From contig CAZUZD010000045.1 of the NCBI GenBank assembly GCA_964624465.1, forward strand, positions 1 to 26,594: a stretch of 26,594 bases of DNA, in the 5' to 3' direction. The stretch's first letter is position 1, and each line of letters opens with the position of its first letter. Positions 1-7,765 of the stretch are shown here, piece by piece. This DNA is from CAZUZD01 sp964624465 (GTDB lineage Bacteria; Planctomycetota; Planctomycetia; Isosphaerales; Isosphaeraceae). The position numbers and the translations under genes are program-made. Below the pieces are notes generated by a model. It was given only the letters and a program-made list of their open reading frames with translations, was not told where the DNA came from and did no database searches.

Positions 1-117
1 TTCGAGGTCCAGGTCGAGCTGGACATCGAGTACATCGAGCGTCGCTCGATCGGCTACGACCTGGAGCTGATGGCCCGCACCATTCCTGCCGTCCTCACCG
101 GCCGCGGCGCCTACTGA
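1..117 (+). CDS. C-terminal end of a bacterial sugar transferase (partial)
   Basis: The window opens inside a plus-strand reading frame that gives 38 residues and stops at TGA 115-117. The pattern of an acidic stretch, then DIEYIERRSIGYDLELMART, then IPAVLTGRGAY matches the conserved C-terminus of the undecaprenyl-phosphate sugar-1-phosphate transferases (WcaJ/EpsL-type bacterial sugar transferases), which usually read like YYIENWSLxxDLxIxxxT followed by a run ending in GxGAY. Such enzymes are membrane proteins that start exopolysaccharide or O-antigen repeat synthesis by loading a sugar phosphate onto a lipid carrier. The catalytic part lies outside the window, so the substrate cannot be told. 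The call rests on a short tail and could also fit a related glycosyl-1-phosphate transferase. Confidence 0.68.
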   Translation, partial: FEVQVELDIEYIERRSIGYDLELMARTIPAVLTGRGAY

Positions 118-176
118 GCCGACCGCGAACCGCAACGGCCCCTCTCGTGGGCTGAACAGAGTAAACGGCATCCCAA

Positions 177-212
177 GGAGCCGGTGAGGGGAGCGATCCC
201 CCCGCCGGCTCC
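177..212. terminator. Hairpin between convergent genes, possible shared terminator
   Basis: GGAGCCGG at 177-184 is the exact inverse of CCGGCTCC at 205-212, and an inner GGGG/CCCC pairing is possible around the loop at 192-197. It lies between the end of the sugar transferase gene (117) and the end of the hemD gene (256), where a bidirectional terminator is expected. No T-run follows on either strand, so it is not a textbook intrinsic terminator. Confidence 0.45.
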
Positions 213-255
213 CTGGCGATTGACTCGGTCGCTGGCGGGTCCCGAATCTGGTGGA

Positions 256-1176
256 TCACTCGGAGCGGGTCGGAACGCTGGACTCGGGTGGTACGGAGGG
301 CTTGGGGACCGAACGCCAGGCTCCGGCAACGGCGGTGACGAGGTGGCCGGACTTGGGGTGCTCCGGTTCGATGTCGGCCGGCAGGCCGCGGGACCGGAGT
401 GCGGCGGTGGTCAGGGGGCCGACCGAGCCGACGACGACCCGCGTCGTCAGGGCGTCGCGAAGCGCCGGCTCGATCCCCAGGTTGCCGGCAACCTGGAGGA
501 CGTGCTCGACCTGCTGCGAGGCCGTGAACAGGACGGCGACGATCTCACCGGCGATCAGCTCGCGGATCGCGGTCTGCAACGGGCCGAGATCGTCGGGGAG
601 TGCCCAGCGGTAGACCGGCACGCGGATGACCGTGGCTCCCCGCGCCTCGAGGCCGTCGGTGAGCTCGGGGATCGGCTTGCCATACTCCTGGACGGCCACC
701 GTGAGGCCGGCGACCGGGCGGTGCTCGTCGAGCAGGGCCAGCGTCTCGCGATAGGTGTTCGGCTCGGGGACCTGGAGGTCAATCCGCACCCCCAGCTCGC
801 GGAGGGCGACCGCGGGCTTCGGCCCCCGCGCCACCACGGTGGCGGCTCGCAACGCCTCGGCCCACTGAGGGCGAGCCAGCCGCGGTGCGAGCGATTCCGC
901 GAGATAACGCACGCCCACGCCCGTCTCGAAGACGACCACGTCGAATGCCCCGGCGAGCAGCGAGTCGGCGAAGCTGAGAGCAGCCGGATTGTCATCCAGG
1001 CGGATCTCGCGCAGGGCGGGGGCGGGGACCGGTACGCCGCCGTGGCGAGCGACCAGATCGGCCAGGTTGCCCGCCATGCGGGCCTCGAAGATCGCGACCC
1101 GCTGGCCATCGAAGTTGGACACCTCAAAATCCTCGGCGGGGCCATCGGGGGTCGAAGCCGTGAGGCGCGGGCTCAC
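256..1176 (-). CDS. hemD: Uroporphyrinogen-III synthase (HemD family)
   Basis: This 306-residue protein resembles HemD. It has two alternating alpha/beta domains, a first-domain start near residue 24 (FDGQRVAIFEARMAGNLADL), the hinge region around AVQEYGKPIPELTDGLEARG, and the late motif FTASQQVEHVLQVA followed by GSVGPLTTAALRSRGLPADI and HPKSGHLV. HemD closes hydroxymethylbilane into uroporphyrinogen III, the precursor of siroheme and heme, in the cytoplasm. The start is GTG at 1176, and its GTGA overlaps the stop of the transporter gene by 4 nt, which supports translational coupling. As the last gene of the nitrate operon it fits a role in siroheme supply for the nitrite reductase. It carries no fused methyltransferase or DNA-binding domain. 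HemD proteins diverge strongly in sequence, so the call uses fold-level motifs and context. Confidence 0.85.
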   Translation of the reverse strand: MSPRLTASTPDGPAEDFEVSNFDGQRVAIFEARMAGNLADLVARHGGVPVPAPALREIRLDDNPAALSFADSLLAGAFDVVVFETGVGVRYLAESLAPRLARPQWAEALRAATVVARGPKPAVALRELGVRIDLQVPEPNTYRETLALLDEHRPVAGLTVAVQEYGKPIPELTDGLEARGATVIRVPVYRWALPDDLGPLQTAIRELIAGEIVAVLFTASQQVEHVLQVAGNLGIEPALRDALTTRVVVGSVGPLTTAALRSRGLPADIEPEHPKSGHLVTAVAGAWRSVPKPSVPPESSVPTRSE

Positions 1177-2429
1177 GCGACGCCCGGAGCGTCGAGTCGG
1201 ATCGGGGCCAGCGCCCGGTCCGGTTCGACGGAGCGGCCGTCCTCACCGAGGAACGTACCACGCCAGGCTCGGCTCGCAGAAGCCAGGGCCAGGGCTCCTC
1301 CCAGGCCACCAATCACCCCGAAGGCCAGGAACCCGGTCGAGAAGCTGCCGGTCGCCTGCTTCAGGGCCCCGAGCACCGTCGGCAGCAGGAAGCCACCCAG
1401 GCCGCCGGCGGCGCCGATGATCCCGGTGGTCACGCCGATCTCACGGGGGAACCGCAGCGGCACGAGCTGAAACACCGCGCCATTGCCCATGCCGAGGCAC
1501 GCCATCCCCAGGAACAGGAAGGCCGTCGCGGCGGCCAGCGGCGGCAGGGTGGCCAGGCCGAGCATCATCAGGCCGGCCCCGACGTAAAGCATGGTGAGCA
1601 TCCGGATGCCGCCGAAGCGATCGGCCAGGTAACCGCCCAGGGGACGGAGCATCGAGCCGGCGATGACGCACAGGGTCGCGAAGCTGCCCGCCTGGACCCG
1701 GGTGAGCCCATACTGGCTCAGGAAGAAGACGTTCAGGAAGCTGGCCAGACCCACGAAGCCGCCAAAGGTGATGCCGTAGAGCAGGCAGAACCACCAGGTG
1801 TCCCGCATCCGGAGCACGTCGCCATAGGCCCGCAGCGGCCGGGGTGCCGGCTGGTTCGGACTGTCCTGGGCACAGGCGAAGAACACGCCCAGCGTCGCCA
1901 GCAGCGGGATCAGGGCCAGGCCGAAGACCGCGTGCCAGCCCCAGACGGCCGCCAGCCGCGGCCCGAAGAAGGTGGCCAGCGCTGTGCCGCTGTTGCCGGC
2001 GCCGGCGATGCCCATTGCCAGGCCCTGGAACTGGGGCGGATACCAACGACTGGCCAGCGGCAGCGCCGCCGCGAAGCTGGCGCCGGCGACCCCCAGCAAA
2101 AGCCCGACCAGCAGCAGCTTCGGGAACGTGTCGGCCCAGACCCACCCCAGCACCAGGGGAAGGCAGGTCAGCACCATCCCCAGCAGGGCTGCCCTGCGGG
2201 CCCCGATCCGATCGGTGAGCAGCCCGAGCGCCAGCCGGAGCACGGCCCCGCCCAGCAGGGGCACGGCGACCATGAGCCCCTTCTGCGAGTCTGTGAGTCC
2301 GAAGTCGGCGACGATCGAGTTGGCCAGGGCGCCCGGCAGCAGCCAGACCATGAAGCTCACGTCGAAGTAGAGGAACGCACTGATCAGGGTCGGTGCGTGG
2401 CCCGCGCGTCGGAAGTCCTTCAGGTTCAT
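1173..2429 (-). CDS. narK: Nitrate/nitrite transporter, MFS NarK/NasA family
   Basis: About 418 residues and 12 predicted hydrophobic segments fit a nitrate/nitrite porter of the major facilitator superfamily in the cytoplasmic membrane. Family marks include the loop LLTDRIGARRAALLG between helices 2 and 3, the nitrate signature AGAGNSGTALATFFGPRLAA in the fifth helix, and FGGFVGLASFLNVFFLSQYG in the second half. I chose the ATG at 2429 (MNLKDFRRAG) over an upstream start at 2462 because the extra 11 residues (MRPPDSWSLGP) look non-native and homologues start close to the first helix. It lies about 117 nt after the nitrite reductase gene and overlaps hemD by 4 nt at its end. Its place between the nitrite reductase and hemD points to nitrate import for assimilation. 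Transport direction (proton symport or nitrate/nitrite exchange) cannot be read from the sequence. Confidence 0.93.
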   Translation of the reverse strand: MNLKDFRRAGHAPTLISAFLYFDVSFMVWLLPGALANSIVADFGLTDSQKGLMVAVPLLGGAVLRLALGLLTDRIGARRAALLGMVLTCLPLVLGWVWADTFPKLLLVGLLLGVAGASFAAALPLASRWYPPQFQGLAMGIAGAGNSGTALATFFGPRLAAVWGWHAVFGLALIPLLATLGVFFACAQDSPNQPAPRPLRAYGDVLRMRDTWWFCLLYGITFGGFVGLASFLNVFFLSQYGLTRVQAGSFATLCVIAGSMLRPLGGYLADRFGGIRMLTMLYVGAGLMMLGLATLPPLAAATAFLFLGMACLGMGNGAVFQLVPLRFPREIGVTTGIIGAAGGLGGFLLPTVLGALKQATGSFSTGFLAFGVIGGLGGALALASASRAWRGTFLGEDGRSVEPDRALAPIRLDAPGVA

Positions 2430-2546
2430 CGGACCGAGGCTCCAGGAGTCAGGGGGACGCAACAGGGATCACGGACGAGGCTCGGGACCCGGAGCGACGG
2501 CGGGCGTCCCGCGTCGAGCTGGGTGGGCGACGGCTCGCGGGCGAGA

Positions 2547-5498
2547 TCAGCCGCAGGGGACCGCGCAGCCCTTGCCGGCGCGGGCCAGCAAGGACAGCTG
2601 GACCGCGGGGGGCAGGAGCACGAGGACGTCATCGCCATCGACCCGAACCGGGTAAACCTGGACGCTCAGGCGATCACCACTGAGGCACGCGCCCGTGGCC
2701 AGCGAGAACGACTTCTTGTGGAGCGGGCAGGCGACCTTCGGCTCCCCCTGCTGGTCGCCGAGCAGGCCACGCGACAGCACCGACTCCTGCCGATGCGGGC
2801 AGGTGTTCTGGCTGGCGTACCATTCCCCGCGAGCCGCGAACCGGTAGACGGCGATCGAGATCGCCCCGTGCCGGATGGTGCGGCCGCCGTCGGGCGGGAA
2901 GTCGGCCACCGAGGCGACCCGGATCCAGGACCGGTCGGCCGGCTCGTCCCGCTCGATGGCGGCCGCCGAGGCGGCCAGCGACTCGACCGAAACCACCTCG
3001 GCGGGCCAGTCGGCGGGCCGCTTCTGGCCGCGCTCGCTGACGAACTCCAGGCCGGGCTCGGTCGCGTCGGTGTTGGCGAACTGCTGGAAGAACCGCCGCT
3101 GCTCCGGGTCGTCGACGACGGCCTTCCACTCGCAGCGGTACGAGTCGACGTGCGCCTGCATCTGACGCTCGAGCTCGTCGGCGATCCCGAGCCGGTCATC
3201 GACAATGACGCTGCGCAGGTAGTCGATGCCGCCGTCGAGGCTTTCGAGCCAGGACGAGGTCCGCGTCAGGCGATCGGCGGTGCGGATGTAGAAGATCAGG
3301 AAGCGGTCGAGATACCGGAGCGCCGTGGCCTCATCGAGGTCGGCCGCCAGCAGCTCGGCGTGCCGGGGGCGGGCGCCCCCATTGCCGCAGACGTAGAGGT
3401 TGTATCCCGTCTCGGTGGCGATCAGGCCGAAGTCCTTGCCCCGGGCCTCGGCGCACTCGCGCACACAGCCGGACACCCCTCCCTTGAGCTTGTGGGGTGC
3501 CCGCAGCCCGCGATAGCGCAGCTCGACGCGGATGGCGAAGCCGACCGAGTCTTGCACTCCGAAGCGGCACCACGACGAACCCACGCAGCTCTTGACCGTC
3601 CGCAGCGACTTGCCATAGGCGTGCCCGCTCTCGAACCCGGCGGCGATCAGTTCGGCCCAGATGTCGGGCAACTGATGCACGGGGGCGCCGAGCAGGTCGA
3701 CCCGCTGGCCGCCGGTGATCTTCGTGTACAGGTCGTACTTGCGAGCCACCTGGCCCAGCACGATGAGCTGATCGGGCGTGATCTCGCCGCCAGGCACGCG
3801 CGGCACGACCGAGTAGGTGCCACCGCGCTGGATGTTGCCGAGGAAGCGATCGTTGGTGTCCTGTAAGCTCGCGTGCGCCGGGGCCAGGATGTTCTCGTTC
3901 CAGAGACTCGCCAGGATCGACGCGACCGCCGGCTTGCACACCTCGCAGCCCTGTCCCTGGCCGTGCGAACGGATCAGGGCGTCAAAGGTCCGGATCTCGC
4001 CGACCTGAACGATCTGGAACAGCTCCTGGCGGCTGTAGGCGAAGTGCTCGCAGAGGCGATTCTCGACCCGGGCGCCGGCGGCCTTGAGCTCGGCCTTCAG
4101 CAACTCGCCGACGCGGGGCAGACAGCCCCCGCACCCGGTGCCGGCGCCGGTGCAGGTCTTCACCTGGGCCAGCGTGCTGAGCTTCTCGTGGCGGATGGCG
4201 GTGCAGACCTGGCGTTCGCTGACGTTGTTGCACGAGCAGACCTGCGCATCGACGATCCCCTCCAGGCTGCTGGACTGGCCGCCGCCGAGCAGGGCCGCGG
4301 GGGGCACGGTCAGGGGCTCCGGGCTCTTGAAGAGGCCGAGCAGGGCGCCAAACTCGCGGGCGTCACCCACCAGGACGCCGCCCAGCAGCCGGGAGCCATC
4401 GGCGTTGAAGACGAGCTTCTTGTAGACCCCGCCGAACGGGTCCTCGAAGGTGAGCGATCGGGCGCCAGCCGACTCGGCAAAGGCATCGCCGAAGCTGGCG
4501 ACATCGACGCCCATGAGCTTGAGCTTGGTGGAGAGATCGAACCCCGCGAACGAGCGCCGGCCGCCGGTCAGGGTCGCGGCCGCCACCTCGGCCATCTCGT
4601 AGCCGGGGGCGACGAGGCCGTAGGTCAGGCCGCGGTGGGTGGCCACCTCGCCGATGGCGAGGATGCGAGGATCGGAGGTCCGCATCGCATCATCGACGAC
4701 CACCCCGCCGCGGGGGCCGACCTCGAGCCTACAGGCCCGCGCCAGCTCGTCGCGGGGGCGGATGCCCGCCGAGATCACGACCATGTCCACATCGAGGATG
4801 CTGCCGTCGGCGAAAACCAGCCCCTCGACCCGCCCGCGACCGAGGAACTCGCGGGTGCTCTTGCCCAGATGGACCCGGACGTTCATCGCCTCGATCTTCT
4901 CGAGCAAGGCCTTCGAGCCCGCCTCGTCGAGCTGCCGGGGCATGAGCCGGGGGGCGAACTCGACGACGTGCGTGTCGAGGCCCAGGTCGCGGACCGCCTT
5001 GGCCGCCTCGAGCCCGAGCAGTCCGCCCCCGATGACCGCCGCCGACCGGGCCGTGCCGGCGTGGGCGAGCATCGCCTCCAGGTCGTCGATGGTGCGGTAG
5101 ACGAAGACGCCGGCCTGGTCCACGCCCGGCACCGACGGCACGAACGGGGCCGAGCCGGTGGCCAGCACGAGGGCATCGTAGTGTAGCTCGCGTCCGCTGG
5201 CCGACCGCACCAGGCGCCGATCGCGGTCGATGGCGATGGCGCGATCGCCGAGGTGCAGGGCGACCCCTTGCTCGTCGTACCAGCGCGGGTCCGCCAGCGC
5301 CAGGGGGGCGGCGTCGCGGGTCTCGAAGAACTTCGAGAGCTGGACCCGGTCGTAGGCCGGCCGCGACTCCTCGCCGAAGGTCACGATCCGGAACCGGCGC
5401 TCGGGGTCGAGCGCCACCAGACGCTCGCAGAACCGATGGCCGACCATGCCGTTGCCGAGCACCGCGACCGTCCTCGTCGTCTGCGCGATCCGGTTCAT
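2547..5498 (-). CDS. nirB: Fused NirB-NirD assimilatory nitrite reductase
   Basis: This 983-residue protein would reduce nitrite to ammonium in the cytoplasm using NAD(P)H. From the N-terminus it shows an FAD/NAD(P)H module with VAVLGNGMVG (11-20) and AVIGGGLLGLEAA (about 154-166); a BFD-like [2Fe-2S] domain with C421, C423, C449, C456 and C459 (CxC then TCTGAGTGCGGC); a second, degenerate BFD-like stretch with C483, C518 and C521; nitrite/sulfite reductase half domains; the siroheme/[4Fe-4S] ligands C638-X5-C644 and C678-X3-C682; and a C-terminal Rieske NirD domain with C900-x-H902 and C924-x2-H927 (CPLHKKSF). In E. coli NirB and NirD are separate; here one polypeptide carries both, as in fungal nitrite reductases. 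The ATG at 5498 overlaps the nitrate reductase stop by 4 nt (ATGA). The frame continues upstream of this start, but only inside the nitrate reductase gene and with no family similarity. Confidence 0.96.
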   Translation of the reverse strand: MNRIAQTTRTVAVLGNGMVGHRFCERLVALDPERRFRIVTFGEESRPAYDRVQLSKFFETRDAAPLALADPRWYDEQGVALHLGDRAIAIDRDRRLVRSASGRELHYDALVLATGSAPFVPSVPGVDQAGVFVYRTIDDLEAMLAHAGTARSAAVIGGGLLGLEAAKAVRDLGLDTHVVEFAPRLMPRQLDEAGSKALLEKIEAMNVRVHLGKSTREFLGRGRVEGLVFADGSILDVDMVVISAGIRPRDELARACRLEVGPRGGVVVDDAMRTSDPRILAIGEVATHRGLTYGLVAPGYEMAEVAAATLTGGRRSFAGFDLSTKLKLMGVDVASFGDAFAESAGARSLTFEDPFGGVYKKLVFNADGSRLLGGVLVGDAREFGALLGLFKSPEPLTVPPAALLGGGQSSSLEGIVDAQVCSCNNVSERQVCTAIRHEKLSTLAQVKTCTGAGTGCGGCLPRVGELLKAELKAAGARVENRLCEHFAYSRQELFQIVQVGEIRTFDALIRSHGQGQGCEVCKPAVASILASLWNENILAPAHASLQDTNDRFLGNIQRGGTYSVVPRVPGGEITPDQLIVLGQVARKYDLYTKITGGQRVDLLGAPVHQLPDIWAELIAAGFESGHAYGKSLRTVKSCVGSSWCRFGVQDSVGFAIRVELRYRGLRAPHKLKGGVSGCVRECAEARGKDFGLIATETGYNLYVCGNGGARPRHAELLAADLDEATALRYLDRFLIFYIRTADRLTRTSSWLESLDGGIDYLRSVIVDDRLGIADELERQMQAHVDSYRCEWKAVVDDPEQRRFFQQFANTDATEPGLEFVSERGQKRPADWPAEVVSVESLAASAAAIERDEPADRSWIRVASVADFPPDGGRTIRHGAISIAVYRFAARGEWYASQNTCPHRQESVLSRGLLGDQQGEPKVACPLHKKSFSLATGACLSGDRLSVQVYPVRVDGDDVLVLLPPAVQLSLLARAGKGCAVPCG

Positions 5499-7765
5499 CG
5501 GGGGGCCCTCGGAGGGTGCTGGTTCGAGTGCTTGGCGACGGTGCGAAGCTCGTCGGGGCGTGCGTGCCTGAGGCGTGCCGCGCTCGCCTTGTAGGCGGGC
5601 TGGCGAGATTCGGGATCGAAGGCCGCGACCGTGAGCCGGTTGGTGGCCGCATCGTGCATGGGTAGGAACAGGTGACCGACCGGCACGGTGGGCGTCGGGA
5701 ACGCCCGCACCCGGGCCGACCCGCGACGCGACTCGACGATGGACCAGGCGCCGGCGCCGAGTCCGAGCGCGGCGGCGTCCTCGGGGTGGACCTCGACGTA
5801 CGGGTCGCTCGGGTGCAGCTTGCGGAGCACGGCCGACTTCCCGGTGCGGGTCTGCGTGTGCCACTGAGCCGCCGAGCCACGGCCGGTCATCAGCAGGAAG
5901 GGGTACACCGGATCGACGATCTCGGGCAGCGGCCGGACCGGCTCGAACAGGAACCGGGCCCGGCCGTCGGGGTGAGGAAAGCGACCGTCGGCGAAGAGCC
6001 GGCGCTCGGGGGCGGGGTCGGGATCGGTCGCCGGATATGGCCACTGGATGCCGCGCGCCTCATCGATCGCCCGATAGTCGGCAATGCCGCTGATGTCACA
6101 CGGCCGCCCCGCCGAGAGCTGTTTGAGGATCTCGAAGACGGCCTCGGGCGACGACCAGTCGGCGAACAGGTCGCCGCAACCGTACGCCTCGGCGGCGAGC
6201 CGGAAGATCTGGAAATCGGCCAGTGCCTGCCCCGGCGCGCGGTGGACCTTCTTGAGCAGGCCCACCCGGCGCTCGGAGTTGATGAACGTCCCCTCTTTTT
6301 CCCCCCAGGCGGCGGCCGGCAGCAGCAGGTCGGCCAGAGTGGCCGTCTCGGTCGAGTGGTACATGTCCTGCACGACCAGGAAGTCCAGCCGGCCCAGCAC
6401 GTCCCGGAAATCGTCCTGGTTGATCCACGAGTGCGCCGGGTTGGTCCCGACCACCCAGAGGCCCCGGATCGCACCCGAGCGAATCCCCTCGAGGATGCCG
6501 TCATACGGGAGGCTCGGGCGGTCGGGGATGCGCTCCACGGGCAGGTCGAGCAGGCCGGCCACCTCGGCGCGATCGGCGGGGCTGGTGAAGTCGCGGCCGC
6601 CGAGGAGGTTCGTGGTGTTGGAGAACAGCCGCGAACCCATCGCGTTGCACTGGCCGGTGATCGAGTTCGCCCCGGTCCCGGGCCGGCCGATGCTACCGGT
6701 CAGGAGCGCCAGGTTGATCGCGGCCTGCGCCGTCTTGACCCCCTGGTGGCTCTGGTTGACCCCCATGGTCCACCAGAACGAGACTCGTCGGCCCCGCGCG
6801 ATCCGGTCGGCCGCGTCCCGCACCACGGCCGGGTCGAGGCCCGTGTCGCGGCCCACGCGATCGGGATCGAAGTCGCGCACGAAGCCGGCAAACTCGTCGT
6901 AGCCACGGGTGTGGGCGGCGATGAAGTCGTGGTCGATCGCCCCGCGCTCGATCAGCAGGTGCGCCAGGCCGTACAACAGGCTCAGGTCCGACTTGGGCCG
7001 CGCCGGCAGGTGCAGCGTGGCGGCCATGGCCGTCTCGGTCCGGCGCGGGTCGACCACCAGGATCTCGGGCCGGTGCGGGTTGCGCGTCACCCGCTGCCAG
7101 AGCACTGGGTGCGCCAGACACGGGTTGGCGCCGATGAGGACGATGCAGTCCGACTCCTCGAGGTCAGCGTACGTGTACGGCGGGGCATCGAAGCCGAAGG
7201 CCTGCTTGTAGGCGACGACGGCCGAGGCCATGCACTGGCGGGTGTTGCCGTCGCCGTGCACCATCCCCATGCCGAACTTCGCGACGGCGCCCAGCAGCGC
7301 CATCTCCTCGGTGGCGATCTGACCCGTGCCCAGGAACGCCACCGACTCCGGCCCGTACACGCCCTGGATCGCCCGGAACCGGCGGGCCATCGTCGTCATG
7401 GCCTCATCCCAGCCCACCGGACGGCGGTCGCCCGACGCGTCGCGGAGCAGGGGGGTGACGGCGCGGTCGGGAGCATCGAGGACGGTGAGCGCCTCCCAGC
7501 CCTTGGGGCAGGCCATCCCCCGGTTGACCGGATAATCGGTCGTGGGGCTCAGCCCCACCGCCTGGCCGTCGCGAAGGTGGACCGTGAGCCCGCAGCCGGT
7601 CGAGCAGAAGCCGCAGACGACTCCCGTCGTGGCGTCGGGCCGCCGGTCGGCGGGGACCTGGCCGAGCCCGAAGCCGCCGGGCTCACGACCCAGCTCCCGG
7701 GTGAGCCGGCCGGTGCGGGCCCGGAGCAGATGCGTCAGGCCGTCGAGGATGCTGCGAGGGCTCAT
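5495..7765 (-). CDS. nasC: Assimilatory-type molybdopterin nitrate reductase, catalytic subunit
   Basis: The 756-residue product belongs to the DMSO-reductase superfamily of molybdoenzymes, close to NarB/NasC/NapA nitrate reductases, and would reduce nitrate to nitrite. The N-terminal [4Fe-4S] ligands are C51, C54, C58 and C86 (VVCGFCSTGCGLTV, then RGMACPKGW). C178 in GDGNTRQCMAS is the likely molybdenum ligand. Later family blocks are VLIGANPCLAHPVLWQRV, WWTMGVNQSHQGV, TGSIGRPGTGANSITGQCNA and LLPAAAWGEKEGTFINSER, with a C-terminal molybdopterin dinucleotide-binding domain (LMTGRGSAAQWHTQTRTGKS). There is no twin-arginine leader, so it should stay in the cytoplasm. The ATG at 7765 overlaps the preceding gene's stop by 4 nt; the frame extends upstream but only as a shadow of that gene. 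The gene symbol is by function; narB would serve equally. Confidence 0.93.
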   Translation of the reverse strand: MSPRSILDGLTHLLRARTGRLTRELGREPGGFGLGQVPADRRPDATTGVVCGFCSTGCGLTVHLRDGQAVGLSPTTDYPVNRGMACPKGWEALTVLDAPDRAVTPLLRDASGDRRPVGWDEAMTTMARRFRAIQGVYGPESVAFLGTGQIATEEMALLGAVAKFGMGMVHGDGNTRQCMASAVVAYKQAFGFDAPPYTYADLEESDCIVLIGANPCLAHPVLWQRVTRNPHRPEILVVDPRRTETAMAATLHLPARPKSDLSLLYGLAHLLIERGAIDHDFIAAHTRGYDEFAGFVRDFDPDRVGRDTGLDPAVVRDAADRIARGRRVSFWWTMGVNQSHQGVKTAQAAINLALLTGSIGRPGTGANSITGQCNAMGSRLFSNTTNLLGGRDFTSPADRAEVAGLLDLPVERIPDRPSLPYDGILEGIRSGAIRGLWVVGTNPAHSWINQDDFRDVLGRLDFLVVQDMYHSTETATLADLLLPAAAWGEKEGTFINSERRVGLLKKVHRAPGQALADFQIFRLAAEAYGCGDLFADWSSPEAVFEILKQLSAGRPCDISGIADYRAIDEARGIQWPYPATDPDPAPERRLFADGRFPHPDGRARFLFEPVRPLPEIVDPVYPFLLMTGRGSAAQWHTQTRTGKSAVLRKLHPSDPYVEVHPEDAAALGLGAGAWSIVESRRGSARVRAFPTPTVPVGHLFLPMHDAATNRLTVAAFDPESRQPAYKASAARLRHARPDELRTVAKHSNQHPPRAPR

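Noticed and set aside
1932..3866. 644-codon plus-strand frame
   Set aside because: Antisense to narK and nirBD, with Gln/Arg/Gly-rich shadow composition.
5499..6044. N-terminal extension of the nitrite reductase frame
   Set aside because: It lies within the nitrate reductase gene, has Arg/Pro-rich shadow sequence, and ATG 5498 gives a normal NirB start with a 4-nt overlap.
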